A stretch of DNA of 64,000 nt, taken from contig NC_086352.1 of assembly GCF_036324505.1 (NCBI RefSeq), positions 32,583,858 through 32,647,857 of the forward strand, written 5' to 3'. The position numbers were made by a program, and so were the translations under genes. Below, one piece after another: positions 34,855 to 45,722 of the stretch (positions are counted from its first letter, which is position 1; every line of letters begins with the position of its first letter). The notes beneath the pieces were generated by a model, which worked only from the letters and a program-made list of their open reading frames with translations, was not told the origin of the DNA and did not search any database. The stretch comes from Eleginops maclovinus (Eukaryota; Chordata; Actinopteri; Perciformes; Eleginopidae).

Positions 34855-36803
34855 TCATTCATGGTCAAGTGCATCGTAAAATGGATGAAAGTCCTTCGGT
34901 AAGACATGTTTCAGTTCTTGAAGGTGCTTGAACTTCAGTGCTTTAATTTTCTGGGGGGATGTATAGAGTGGGGCCACGCTGACACACGTCTTCCTCAGGG
35001 ATGGGGATGTGAAGGGTTGCCAGTTGTCGGAGTGGAGTAATTTGAACTCCATACTGCCATCCACATTGTATCTAATAGAGAGATGAAAGAAAAGAGGGGT
35101 GTTGGGGAACAGAGAAAGGAGGGAACCAAAAGCAAGTTTAGATTTTTAAAACAAAATATTTTAATATGATATGGCTAATGTTTCATGTATGAAAAAGTAG
35201 TATGTACAAACCTGACTGCTCGGAGGTCATGCACCGTAGGATCGCCAACTTTGCTACCAGGTCGAATTGACTTGCAGATGTTCACTTTGCTGAAGTCTTG
35301 GAAAAAGCTGTAATCAACATACTTCAGCTCGTATGGTTTTGGACTTGAACGAGCTCCCCGAATGACTGCAGCATACTCAGCTGGAACATGTACATCTCGG
35401 TTCCTCAATTTTCTGTCAATCACACTGTGCACCGAGTCACATTCCATCTGTGTGTGGCCTCTTTGAAGGTACTTCTGCGTCACTTGCTTTTTTCTTTCAG
35501 TGGCAAACTTCAAGAGGGCATTGCTCAGGACCAGGTTTCGGTTTTGATAACCACACCCATCACTCCAAAGAATGAATTCAGTGTAAGTGGGGTGTGTTTC
35601 AAGATAGTCCACAATGCAGGAGGCAAACTCATTGGCAGAGACCCCCCCCTCACCCTCATGCCAAAGGTAATTTGTCGCTTCATGTGATGCCATATTGTAG
35701 ATGGTAAAATTATGGACACCGAGCTTCATTTTGAAGTAGAGGGCAGACGCTTGAAGCTTTGGGCAGAGGAGAAGGCCCTGCAGATCCATGCATGCAACCA
35801 AGGTGGTGTTATTTGCAAGTTGTTTGTCGCTTTCCTTTTCTGCTCGTGCCTCGTCCTTCTTAACGCAGTGTTCCTCCCACACAGCAGCCTCGATGTTACC
35901 GGCTTTGAAGGCACAGCAAGTGTCACATTGATCTTTCTTTGGATGGAACAATGACAGATTTAATTCCTTAAAGGTGTTACTGAACACTTGTCTTGAAAGA
36001 GGCTGGATGCCGTTGGCTGCACATGTTTGCTTATATTGTGAGTGGAGATGATTAATTGACCTGAATAACGGCTCCAGGTACATCTTGGAAGAGGAGGACC
36101 TACAGTAGTGCGATGGTACTTTCGGCAGATCAAGAAGAAAGGACTTTAGGAAGTCCCGCTCCTCTGTCCTCACCCTCACTCTTGCCGTCTTCTCAGGACT
36201 TTCCTCTCTTCTTCCAACCCATTTTAGAAAACTCCACTGCTTGATGCCAAGGGTTGACAGGAACATCCGCTGACAAACTCTGAGCCTTCTACCATCAACA
36301 CATAAAAAACAACAGAGAGATGCTGACCTCCGAGACTGAACCGCTTCTGTCCGGCGCCGCTTGACATCACTAACCTCCGCCAGTGACTTCACGTAGATTT
36401 TCCTTTCTTTCCAGTCCAATTTCCCCCAAAAATACTTGAATATTTCTTCCCTCTTCCCTTCATCGATTTCGGTGCAGTGTAGTTTGCTGGATTTCTGGCA
36501 GGACTCAGCCAGGCACCGCCCCTCCATTTTTCGTTCTTCTTTGTTGATGAATTCATTTTTTTTCCGTCCAAGATATGATTGGCCCCTCATTCTTCTCCTT
36601 TTCTGGATGTTACCCTTCCAAGCGTCTGGGTTGGCCCTCTTCCTTGACCTTCCCCGGTCAACAGCAACAGCATCTTCATATGATTAAAAGAAAAACAAAA
36701 GAAAACATGTTTCACAAATTCACATTTCTCTTACATGGTTTCTTAGCATGTGGGAGTATGTGTGTCAGTGTGTAGGCATGCATTAAAGTTTGGCATTTGC
36801 TGT

Positions 36804-36862
<59 letters not shown>

Positions 36863-37775
36863 GTGCATGTGGCTGAGCCCATTAGTAGCTTACAGAAATG
36901 TAAAAAAACAAATTGACAATAAGTTACTCACCTTCATTGACAGGTGTGTAATCCGGGTCATTTTCAGGATCGTGTTCAAGTGAGTCTTAGAGCAATATAG
37001 AGGAACACATTTAGTACAACAAATGTACTTATGACATCATTCTGATATAAGATTGCATTCATTTTGACTCATAATTGATTAAATACACTAGATTTGTAAT
37101 TAGTAATGGGCTTTAGTCTGTCAAACCAATGTGAGGTGGAGGCTGTAGTTTAGCCTAATCTGAGAATGAGAATAATAAGATACTTACCCTCACTGTCACT
37201 TTCAGTGAGATTGTCATTATCACTTTCCAGAGAATCTAACAACAATCAAATACATTCAGCACACTACAATGCTTGAATAATTCAGAACTGAGCTTGCATC
37301 ATTAGCTTTGACCAGCAAACGTACAGTAACTATTCATTTTGAATTCTCTATGAGTAATCATTTTTAATTTAGCTACATACAACTTGATGAGTTAGTATTT
37401 GGATTCCTTCCTTGATCAAGGGAATCAGAACAACAAGTGTGGCAGGCTTTCATCTTAATGTGCAACACATCAATATGCTTTGGGTTGCAGAATAGTAGGT
37501 AGCTGCTACTGGGAGAAAAAATAATTTAAGCCTAAAGTACTTACCCTCATTGGCAGCTGTATCTCCACCGTCACTTTCAACTGAATCTAAGAATGACAGA
37601 GAGGGAAACCATTTAGAGTAATGAATAGCCTACAGTGTAGACTTTCCTGTCTGGCTGACTCAATTCTAGTTTCCTACAGACCTTCCTCCTCATTGCTGAC
37701 CCTCACGTTCGCCTCAAGTTCCCTATCATAGCTGACATTGACCATTTCACACAGCTCCTTAACAGAGAAAGACAT
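34855..37775 (-). CDS. Putative transposase, six exons, 638 residues, apparently intact
   Basis: Exons on the minus strand: 37775-37682, 37586-37545, 37235-37188, 36985-36932, 36673-35212 and 35071-34855. All have GT/AG borders, with phases 1,1,1,1,2. The joined frame has no stop before 34855. Exon 1 starts MSFSVKELCEMVN. Exons 2-4 are 42-54 nt cassettes encoding acidic Ser/Asp/Glu runs. Exon 5 opens with RKRANPDAWKGNIQKRRR, then a Cys cluster (RCLAESC, LHC), the conserved block RRSASLCCFLCVDGRRLRVC, and KKDQCDTCC. An RNase H-like core follows with candidate acidic residues D376 (ACMDLQG), D451 (LWSDGCGYQNRN) and E490 or D492 (GHTQMECDSVH). Exon 6 adds YNVDGSMEFKLL to the end. I know this family as unannotated repeat proteins in fish and insects. 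The DDE assignment is inference. Confidence 0.75.
36805..36857. repeat. (GT)n microsatellite in a transposase intron
   Basis: A GT run of about 53 bp inside the intron between exons 5 and 4 of the transposon gene. Confidence 0.95.
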
Positions 37776-38566
37776 CCTGAAGGAAGGGAGAAAACCATAT
37801 CAGAAAAAATGTAGCGCTATGCCCTGTCAACATAGCTTCACTTCGGAAATCCGTGCGTTAACATCTCCGCAAATGAAATCGTAGCAAGTTGGGTATAGTG
37901 TTGGAAATGCTCAGCCTCTACCAAGCGGTACGAGTGAGGCATGTTCTAGTGACAATCACGATAGTAACATTACAGTCTATAATTTCATCACTTAAACTCT
38001 GGAAAAAAACATATTTGTTTGAATCGTATCAATGTCACTGAGTTTATTTACCAACTAGCAAGCAGCAAGCAAGCTAATCTGTGGAGAAGTAGGCTAGCCT
38101 CTGGAGAGTTTAGCCTAGCCTACTACATTTACGTTCGTCGTCAGCCAGGTTCACAATAAAAATATTAGATGACAATTACTTAATCTAGATAATTTAGGCC
38201 TACCGGTAAATAACAGTTGTGAATATATTGCAACTAGATTAAACTTGAGTACAGTTGACAAAAAAACGAAATACCTTACCTTCAAAGTGTTATTCAGCTA
38301 CCCGATGATGCGCTTCCAGAGACGCTAATGAGATGACACGAGACAGCTGAGATGGCTCCACAGAGCGGGAGATACGCGGCGTGATTGACAGCTTTGACAC
38401 CAAATGGATATACTTGAAAATCAGATGACATGATTTCACAACTTTTCATTGGTCACTTAGGTACATGACGCATACTGTATACGGAAATGAACCTGGACAT
38501 TGTATCCATCGTAAAATCTCAAAATCGGCAAAAATGGACATACGAGGTTTTCATCTGACAGCGACG
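37776..38566 (-). promoter_or_regulatory. Transposon 5' region, likely promoter
   Basis: About 790 bp lies between the transposase ATG and the right terminal repeat. It includes the inverted pair agtaggctag and ctagcctact at 38088-38122 and no coding sequence. It must carry the promoter if the gene is expressed, but I see no clear TATA box at a defined distance. Confidence 0.35.
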
Positions 38567-38570
38567 ATAT

Positions 38571-39432
38571 GCAGCAGGTGGGGGCAGTGCTCGAGTCCCT
38601 GAGGCAGGCGGGGCTCACGGCCAACCCAAAGAAGCGTGCGGTTGGGCGGAGGGAGGTACGGTATCTGGGGTACCACTTGGGCGGCGGGCAGGTGCGGCCA
38701 CAGATAGAGAAAACTGCCGCCATTTCTGCCTGTCCGGTGCCCAAGACGAAAAAAGAGGTCAGGAGGTTCGTGGGGCTGGCCGGTTACTACAGGCGGTTCA
38801 TCCCCGCCTTTTCGGAGCTGACCAGCCCTCTGACCGACCTGACCCGAAAGGGTGCTTCAGATCCGGTCCAGTGGACGGAGCAATGTCAGCTGGCGTTTGA
38901 GAGGGTTAAGAAAGCCCTCTGTGGAAAGCCGCTTCTGTTCACCCCTAACTTCTCTCTACCTTTTGTTTTGCAGACCGACGCCTCGAACAGTGGGGTGGGG
39001 GCCGTTTTGTCCCAGCAGGTAGAGGGGGTCGACCGCCCCGTACTGTACATTAGCCGTAAGCTGGCTCAGAGGGAGGTGAACTACAGTACGGTGGAAAAGG
39101 AGTGCCTCGCCATACGGTGGGCGGTCGGCGCCCTGCGTTACTACCTCCTGGGGCGCCCTTTCACCCTCTATTCGGACCATGCCCCGCTCCAGTGGCTCCA
39201 CCGCATGAAGGATGCCAACGCCCGGATCACTCGTTGGTATCTGGCGTTACAGCCGTTTAACTTCAAGGTGATCCACAGGCCGGGTAACCGGATGGTCGTG
39301 GCCGATTTCCTCTCCCGCTCGGCGGAGGGGGGGGGGGGGAGGTCGGCTGTCGGCCGGCGGGATCCCGGCCTGAGTCGGGCGGTGGGGGTATGTGGCAGCC
39401 GGGTGTGGTTAGAGCGCCGGCTGCTGGGGTGA
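38571..39432 (+). CDS. Pol of the Gmr1-like element, 3' part (RT thumb and RNase H)
   Basis: The pol frame resumes directly after the transposon. The RT palm end and connection come first (LESLRQAGLTANPKK, then VRYLGYHL and FVGLAGYYRRFIPAFS). RNase H follows, with the usual acidic residues in LQTDASNSG, VEKECLAI and LYSDHAPLQWL, then VADFLSRSAEG. The frame continues through a G-rich tract at 39329-39342 and terminates at 39432, 42 bases into the 3' LTR, so the tail is encoded by the LTR. There is no integrase after RNase H, which confirms that the integrase-first order is real rather than a duplication. The half is in frame with 30338-33810 across one copy of the ATAT site. Confidence 0.88.
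39377..39390 (+). other. Polypurine tract
   Basis: gggcggtggggGTA-type purine-rich sequence abuts the 3' LTR start at 39391 and is the likely plus-strand primer. A longer G run lies upstream at 39329-39342, but it is not adjacent to the LTR. Confidence 0.65.
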
Positions 39433-39699
39433 GGGGAGTGGCTCGGCCGGAGACCAGACAGCTGATCGGAATCAGGTAATCAGGCGTTTAATATAAGGCA
39501 TGTTGGTAACCTGGTTCTGATCTGTCTTGCAGTAGGCTGGGTCCTGGGAAGACGACACACCCCGTCCTGGCCTTCCCCGCTCGGAAAGTACCGCGGAGCT
39601 GCCTGTTGTGGGCCCTATTCTCAACCAATAAACGCATTGTTTTTGCCCAACGCCGAACGCTTCCGTCTCTTACCTGTTACCTGAGCCATCCCGCTCACA
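39391..39699 (+). repeat. 3' LTR, 309 bp
   Basis: Identical by eye to the 5' LTR over 309 bp. It is followed by the target copy ATATA (39700-39704). Confidence 0.93.
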
Positions 39700-39704
39700 A
39701 TATA

Positions 39705-42700
39705 CTTTTTAGAAAACACCCTGATGTTGATGAGGATATACATTTGGAGTGTTCTAATTTCACTCCAAAATAAGACATTTCAACCTATGATTTATTCATT
39801 GTCTTGTATAGTTGCTGTTTATTTAAAAAACACAAGTTTTTATTTTCCTTTTTTTCCGAAATGTTGTATAACAGTTGTATTATTACCTACTTTTACCCAG
39901 CAACAACCTTCCACCAACTCTTTTATATATCAGCTGGAGGAATATCAGATACTGAAGAGAGTGTAGGTCGATACTGTTTTAGTAAAACCTTTGAAATTGT
40001 CCTTTAACAACTCTTGGAAGGAAATTGTCAGCTCCAGTGTGGTCTATACAATTACATTATAATATTGGCAAAAACTAACAAAGCAGACCAAACAAACAAA
40101 GGGGTCCATGTGGGACCAAAGACAGAGCACAAGGGACTGCACAGGCTGAGAACCCCCTCTCTTTGACTATTACAAGATACTGTACAATATCAAATACAAA
40201 TAAACAGAGTAAAATGAAATGAAATACAATCAAGTAAAATGTAGAACCCAGGAGGATGTTCTAGGGAAATCTGAATCCAACCTTAACTAAAGGCTAATAA
40301 AAAAGAATGTCTTTCCCGATTTCTGACTCCTTCACATAAAGTGGAAGCTGGTTCCGAAGAACAGGAGCTTGGTAGCGGAATGCTCTGGCGCCTGATCTAG
40401 TACTGCAGACTCTGGAAACACTAACAAACCTGCACTCTAGGATCGCGAGCCCTAATTCAAGTTCCTTACAAAAACAGATTCAGAGAATAAGATACCGGGT
40501 CTAATCAACCTGTTAGGAACCATTTGAAGAAGACTGACTATAAACTTTAGCATTGCAAACTGGCTTGGCTGTTCCTGTTGGTCATGTGACCATCATACTG
40601 CAGATCATATATGAGACAATCCATCACAACTGCCTCCTTATAAGTTCTGTGCAGTAGAATAATGTAGAAAGAACATTGCTAGTGATCCACACAGCACTTA
40701 CACACATGACAATTATTAAAAGATACCTAGAAAAAAAAACACATGTAGAAGTATGTAATTTATTTTATAGTGGTTTTAAACCTGGCTTTAGTACACAAAG
40801 TGTTTTCAGAAATACTTCTGGCAGGATTTCATAGTGTATATTTTGTTTTTATTTAAAAGTCCATATTTGACATAATTGTATGATTCTAATTAGATAACAC
40901 CATGCACTGTATGTATTAGAGTCTGCAACTGGAACCGATGGTAACCTACTCCAGCAGAAAGAATAACGGTATCAAGCACAAAGACAAAAGCAGTATGCTT
41001 ACACCTCCTTTAAGATGTTAGAGAAATGTGCTCAGTTAATCTTCCTCCCCTTTGATTTGATTGTGCTCGCTAAATACAAGGGGACTTAATCAAGCTTAAA
41101 AATAACAAACAAACAAATAAAAGAGAGGTCCCGGGAGAACTCATTAGGATCCTTGTCAAACTCCAAGAGACTACATAATTACTTTACCAAAATAAAAATG
41201 CAAAGCTATTTCATTTGCTCTTCTTTCGGAATTACTGCTGAACTAAGGTCATTGAAACTTTCACTTTTATCCTTTTGAAAAAGTTTGATTGAGCAGGGTG
41301 AATATAGTTTGTTAGAAGATTCCTAAACCCGGTGGACCGCTCATCTCTGAGCTTTTATTTTGAAGTACCCTTGTGTACAAACCACTGGTTTTCTGACAAC
41401 GTCCATCAATGGGAACTGGCATAGGGTAAAATGAAAACACATGCACTTTATTTTCCCTTTTTTTTAAAGGACAGAAACCAGGCCCCATTGACAAGGAAAT
41501 GAAACAAGTTCAGTAAATCTCTATGAATAAATCTTTTTTTTTTGTCATTTTAATTACCGGATCAACAGCGGTTCAGATGAACGGCCCGACCATCGATCTT
41601 TAATTAATGTCACGCTTTGCGGATTGCGGCGATGCTGTGCCTGATTGAAAAATAAGCCCAATGATATTTCTATTAAGAGTTTGTTTTATTAATAACGCGT
41701 CAGGGCTTTAAAAACATGTCTCAGAGATAGCCAATCACAGGGAGTGGATAGACAGATTGTATATTTACAGGCTCACACTCGCACAGATCTGCTTAATTAT
41801 TTTTCTCTTGCACATTTAAGCCATCCACCCCCTTACTTGCTTTGATTTTGACTGCTTAATATATACTGGCTTGCTTGCAAATGCTAAAATTAAATCCCTT
41901 ATTGGATTTCCATGCTTGCACTGCACATTTACATTTTAGTTCAGACCAGTTAGAATACCAGTTTGTTCTACGATAGCATTTGTAGACACCTGGGTTGCGC
42001 TCGAAGAGCCCAAAAAATCATAGCCTTTTTCCTCCCGTTTTCCCTTGACCTCAGGTTAAAGAAAGATGTGAAGAAGAATTTATCAGGGCTTACAGAAAGA
42101 CAAGTGCGGTCCTTTGAGAATCCGACTGTAGTTACGCTATCTGAACCAGTTACGATGCATCAGCGGATGTTATTGTGTGCTGCCATGTGAAACTACTCAT
42201 TTATGTACAGTGGACTACTATAAAGGCACGTAGATACTCGATCCCGCGCATTGTAATGTTGTTGTTTTTATGCAAGCTTTATGAACGTGGACAGCACGGA
42301 AAAATTAGTTCTTCCTTACCAAGGCTGGAAATGAAATAAATCAATAAAAAGTGAAACTTAATAGTTGTTCGCACTCACCCTAACATTACCATATTAATCA
42401 ACATGAATCCCAATTCATACAACTTTATGAAATATATGCATTAATCTATCACTGTTCAAATCTCCATTCATCACACCATTCATTTGATCATTTTAGAGTA
42501 ATAAGCATAAAGTTTGAAACGTATAAGCACTTTATGGCATGAGTTCTAAAAGGCTCAATGGGCAACGTAATTTACATGATCCGAATGTGTTGGTCACAAT
42601 CGGTTGTTTCCGTGGACGACTAAATGAGGTTCAATGTTGTGGCAACAAGGTATTGTGGGAAGGCATTATCTTCCTTCCTTTCGTAAAGGATGGTCCCTTG

Positions 42701-43305
42701 TTTACTGAGCTAAAGCAGATAACAAAAGAAGCATTGAACCTCCTTTCCCATTTACAGAACCCTAACAGCTCTAATCATGGCTGCCACAGAAGTATTTCCG
42801 GGTCATTTCACTCTGTTAGGAACCTTCATAAGTAAAATTGATAATTCAACCACAACCTAGATCTTAGTGTAAACCCAAATAATACAAAAAAGAGCTGAAA
42901 ACTGTGACCAGTGATTGGATATTGTTTCAGAGGTTTGAACTCTAAGAACAGAATGCTTGGTGGATGAAACTCAGTGTACTACATGACGTTGTTTCCGTCA
43001 TCAGACAGGTTGCAAACACAAATTCTAAGAAGGCAGCAGGAAGACACCTGCACCCTTGAAGCCAGCTGCTGGAAGAGGGACGTAGGAGAGACAGAAAGAA
43101 AGACGAGGGACAAAGATAGAGAGGGTGAAGCATCCTTAATGCTGACAGAGGAAGTCTCTTGTTCTGTTTTTATCTTGCCATTTCTCTTTCTATCTGGGAT
43201 TGGCCTCAATCTGACTCACTGAAAAAACAAAATAAACAAATCAGCTGAAAGTCGAGGTAATCCAAAAAAGAGGCTAGATGCTTGTATTTGTGTTTCATAA
43301 AATTA
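39705..43305. other. Gene-free stretch
   Basis: No exon or RNA gene recognised. Positions 40310-40480 (aagtggaagctggttccgaa, caggagcttggtagcggaat) resemble a decayed fish repeat that I cannot name. A candidate conserved block at 41520-41720 is listed separately. Confidence 0.4.
41520..41720. promoter_or_regulatory. Candidate conserved non-coding block
   Basis: The block contains cattttaattaccggatcaa, ctttaattaatgtcacg and gttttattaataacgcgtca, spaced among CpG-containing non-repetitive sequence. This resembles homeobox-rich enhancers of teleosts, but it is inference from appearance only. Confidence 0.25.
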
Positions 43306-43308
43306 GTT

Positions 43309-43690
43309 AAAGAGGACATGTTATGCTCATTTTCAGGTTCATATTGGTATTTAGTGTCTCTACTGTAACATGTCTCCATGCTTTAATGTTCAAAAAGCTC
43401 TTTATGTTTCTCATACTGCCTGTGCTGCAGCACCTCTTTACACCCTCTGTCTGAAACCAGAGCCCTGTCTGCTCTGATTGGTTAGCTGGCTGATTTGTCA
43501 ATTGCTTAAAGATGTCCCGCCTCTTAGCCTATCACGTACAATGTGTTGGAGCGTTAGCCAATAGAAGCTATCACGGTGACATCAATATGTCACTATGTTA
43601 CGGAAGTAAACAAAGGAGTCCAATGGAGGCATTTCAGGCAGGTGGGGGGAATGTGTGGGACAGAAGCTACGGTAGGGAACTTTTGGGTAT
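43309..43690 (+). repeat. Dispersed teleost repeat, longest copy
   Basis: Starts ttaaagaggacatgttatgc and runs through tctccatgctttaatgttca, the stretch ctgtctgaaaccagagccct, attggttagctggc and ttagcctatcacgtac. Its first half is found inverted at 21216-21415. Its second half is found at 57560-57708 and, after an insertion, at 58869-58930. It is non-coding and of unknown class. Confidence 0.75.
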
Positions 43691-43691
43691 G

Positions 43692-45115
43692 TACAGTAAG
43701 CACCTCAACCGGACTACCTTAACATATTTTTAGCAAATATATCATATATTTGTATTGTGTATTTAAGGCACAATGTGTATATGTCGTCCAAAAGAAGAGG
43801 AGTTCAAAGAGGCACAAGAGTGTAATGATAGTTCACTCTGACCTGAGTCTGCTTTGTGTCCCTGTTCGTTCCAAATGTTTCTTGAACTTTTACAAGGAAG
43901 TTGCAGAAGTGCTCTTGACCTGGATGCTACATGTTTGTGTTGTTGGGAAATCTTTCTTCCATCCCTCCCAAGATGAATGCTCGCAGTTTATTTTTAAGTC
44001 ATCAATTACTCAAACTTGGCCCCAGCTATCTCTCCTCTACCATCTGGGTACCACACCTTTCTGTCTCAGGGCCCCTGTGTGGATAATGACAACCTTCCTC
44101 TCTATTAATTTACGACCCTGCCGAGTCGTTTTTCATGCCTTATCATGCACTGCCATTTGATCTTTCTGTATCTCCCCACTGCTTTTTTGAACTTTTGCCT
44201 TTCGTTTTCTTCTTTTGAAAGCAGCTTACCGCCCTGTCTGCGTGCAACAGCTCATAAATCTTTCACTCTCAAGTCCTGTTGCTGTGTTCACTGGAGGCTG
44301 CTGTGTTCTCTATTCTAGATTACACGTTCCCTAAAAACAGCCCCAAAAGGCAGAGGTACCAGAGGGAATGTACGGTAGGTCTGTCTAGACAGGGATGAGA
44401 CTAAGTTGCTATTATGGCTAAGAAGAACTAACCCTAATATCAAACTGTCCATGTACATTGATATGCACCATATGAACGCTGACAACTTACCTGAATGCCT
44501 ACTTGCTTCGAATAATGCAATATGGTGCATCTGCTCTTTATGAGGGGACTGTTCCTTTAAGAAAAAAACATTAAATGTTGGCGTTTGTCATTAAAAGTAA
44601 CACAAATAAACATGCAATTCCTATTCTTTTATTGTCAGTCTGATTCTGGTTATAACATAAAGATGATTTATTATCTACTGTAAGTCTTTTACGCTAACGT
44701 CAAACATTTGACCCATCCAACATGAGATTACAATGAAAATAACAAACATAAAAACATGCAATTCATGTTTAAAATGTAAAATAGTTAACTCAGATTTAAA
44801 ATGTATTGTGAGAAAGTGTTTTTTTAAATCCAGAATTTTCCAATTCAGTGCCTATAAGCTTTTGACTGTACACCATTAACTTAAATTAAAAGGTTATTTT
44901 TCATTATTGTGGCATACTTAAACAAATCTGTCTTTTTGTATGTTTTCAGTGTGGCAGAATACAGGTTAAGTGCAGGTCTCAAATGGGGCGTAAAGATCTT
45001 CACTCATTTCATATAGCATAATTCTCTGTACCATATTCAAATTCCATCCTAATAAAAGCATGGTTTAAAAAAATGATAAGCAGTCCGCTATTCTTTCCTC
45101 TCTTCAAACACTTTT
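43692..45115. other. Gene-free stretch
   Basis: No supported exon, RNA gene or named repeat. It is AT-rich towards the right. Confidence 0.4.
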
Positions 45116-45119
45116 TTCT

Positions 45120-45722
45120 ATCAATCTCCGTGGAGAAGGTGATTCACTGCAATCTGCAATCCCTTCAGGAGTCGGAGGTGGGCAGGGAAGATTGTGGCCG
45201 ACCCCCTCCCACCCTGAACACAAACTGTTTGACCCGCTCCCCTCTGACAGGAGACTGTGGTCTCGGTCTCTTGCCATGAGAACAGTTTTCTACCCGTCTG
45301 CTGCTGGCCTCATTTACAAGCCTGTGGTCCCAACACTGACTCTTATCCACCCCTCAAACATTATGCGTTACATTAATACACATCATGTGAACGAATCTTG
45401 TTCATTTTAATGTTGTATATCCTGAACATAACGTGCGGTTAGATATCTGCACAGCTCTCCACTTTCCACCCCATGACTGCATATATTTCATTTTATTTAC
45501 CCCAGTATTTTGTCATATTATACTGAACTTAGTGTTTTGTAAATGTTCAGTATATTTGGTAAAAGCATTTATCTATATTTTGATGTTAAAATAGTTTTTA
45601 TTATAGTTTTTTTTGTTGGCCCTTTTCATATTTCTTTTTTAAAGTTTTATATGCACCATCCTTACCATAGCAAAGTCTGTGTATGTGTAAAACTACTGGG
45701 TAATAAACCTGATTTTGATTCG
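45120..45722 (+). pseudogene. LINE 3' end remnant (L2/Rex-like)
   Basis: The frame near 45200-45320 encodes HPEHKLFDPLPSDRR followed by a degraded Arg/Ser-rich stretch and FYPSAAGLI. This matches the C-terminal end I know from fish non-LTR reverse transcriptases, where a leader histidine-proline is followed by L-P-S-G-R-R and S-F-F-P. About 400 bp of T-rich 3' UTR follows, ending in gggtaataaacctgattttg, the LINE tail with its short repeat. The 5' portion is missing, as expected for a 5'-truncated insertion. The frame has stops and cannot make a protein. The clade call is tentative. Confidence 0.6.

Larger units (their letters stand above)
33811..38566 (-). mobile_element. Intact DNA transposon with 4-bp ATAT duplication
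   Basis: The left end is CGTCGCTGTCCGATGAAA and the right end reversed is CGTCGCTGTCAGATGAAA, a 19-bp TIR with one mismatch. ATAT lies outside both ends (33807-33810 and 38567-38570). The host frame before insertion would read straight across one ATAT copy, which confirms both the boundaries and the duplication. The element is 4756 bp and carries one spliced minus-strand gene (34855-37775). Subterminal sequence shares aaatggatatac at 33991-34002 and 38402-38413. A 4-bp duplication and this size fit Sola-type elements, but I cannot assign the superfamily with certainty. Confidence 0.88.
29997..39699 (+). mobile_element. Gmr1-like Ty3/gypsy LTR retrotransposon, interrupted
   Basis: This is a complete LTR retrotransposon: 309-bp LTRs at both ends, TG...CA termini, the 5-bp target duplication ATATA (29992-29996 and 39700-39704), a primer-binding site, one long gag-pol frame and a purine tract. 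Pol domain order is protease, integrase, reverse transcriptase, RNase H. This order, integrase first, is known for Gmr1-type elements of fish and other deuterostomes and differs from ordinary Ty3/gypsy. No envelope-like frame follows. A 4756-bp DNA transposon splits the reverse transcriptase. Without it the element is about 4.95 kb. Confidence 0.92.

Noticed and set aside
39329..39342. Long G run as the polypurine tract
   Set aside because: It lies about 50 bases before the 3' LTR. The tract next to the LTR at 39377-39390 is in the right place.
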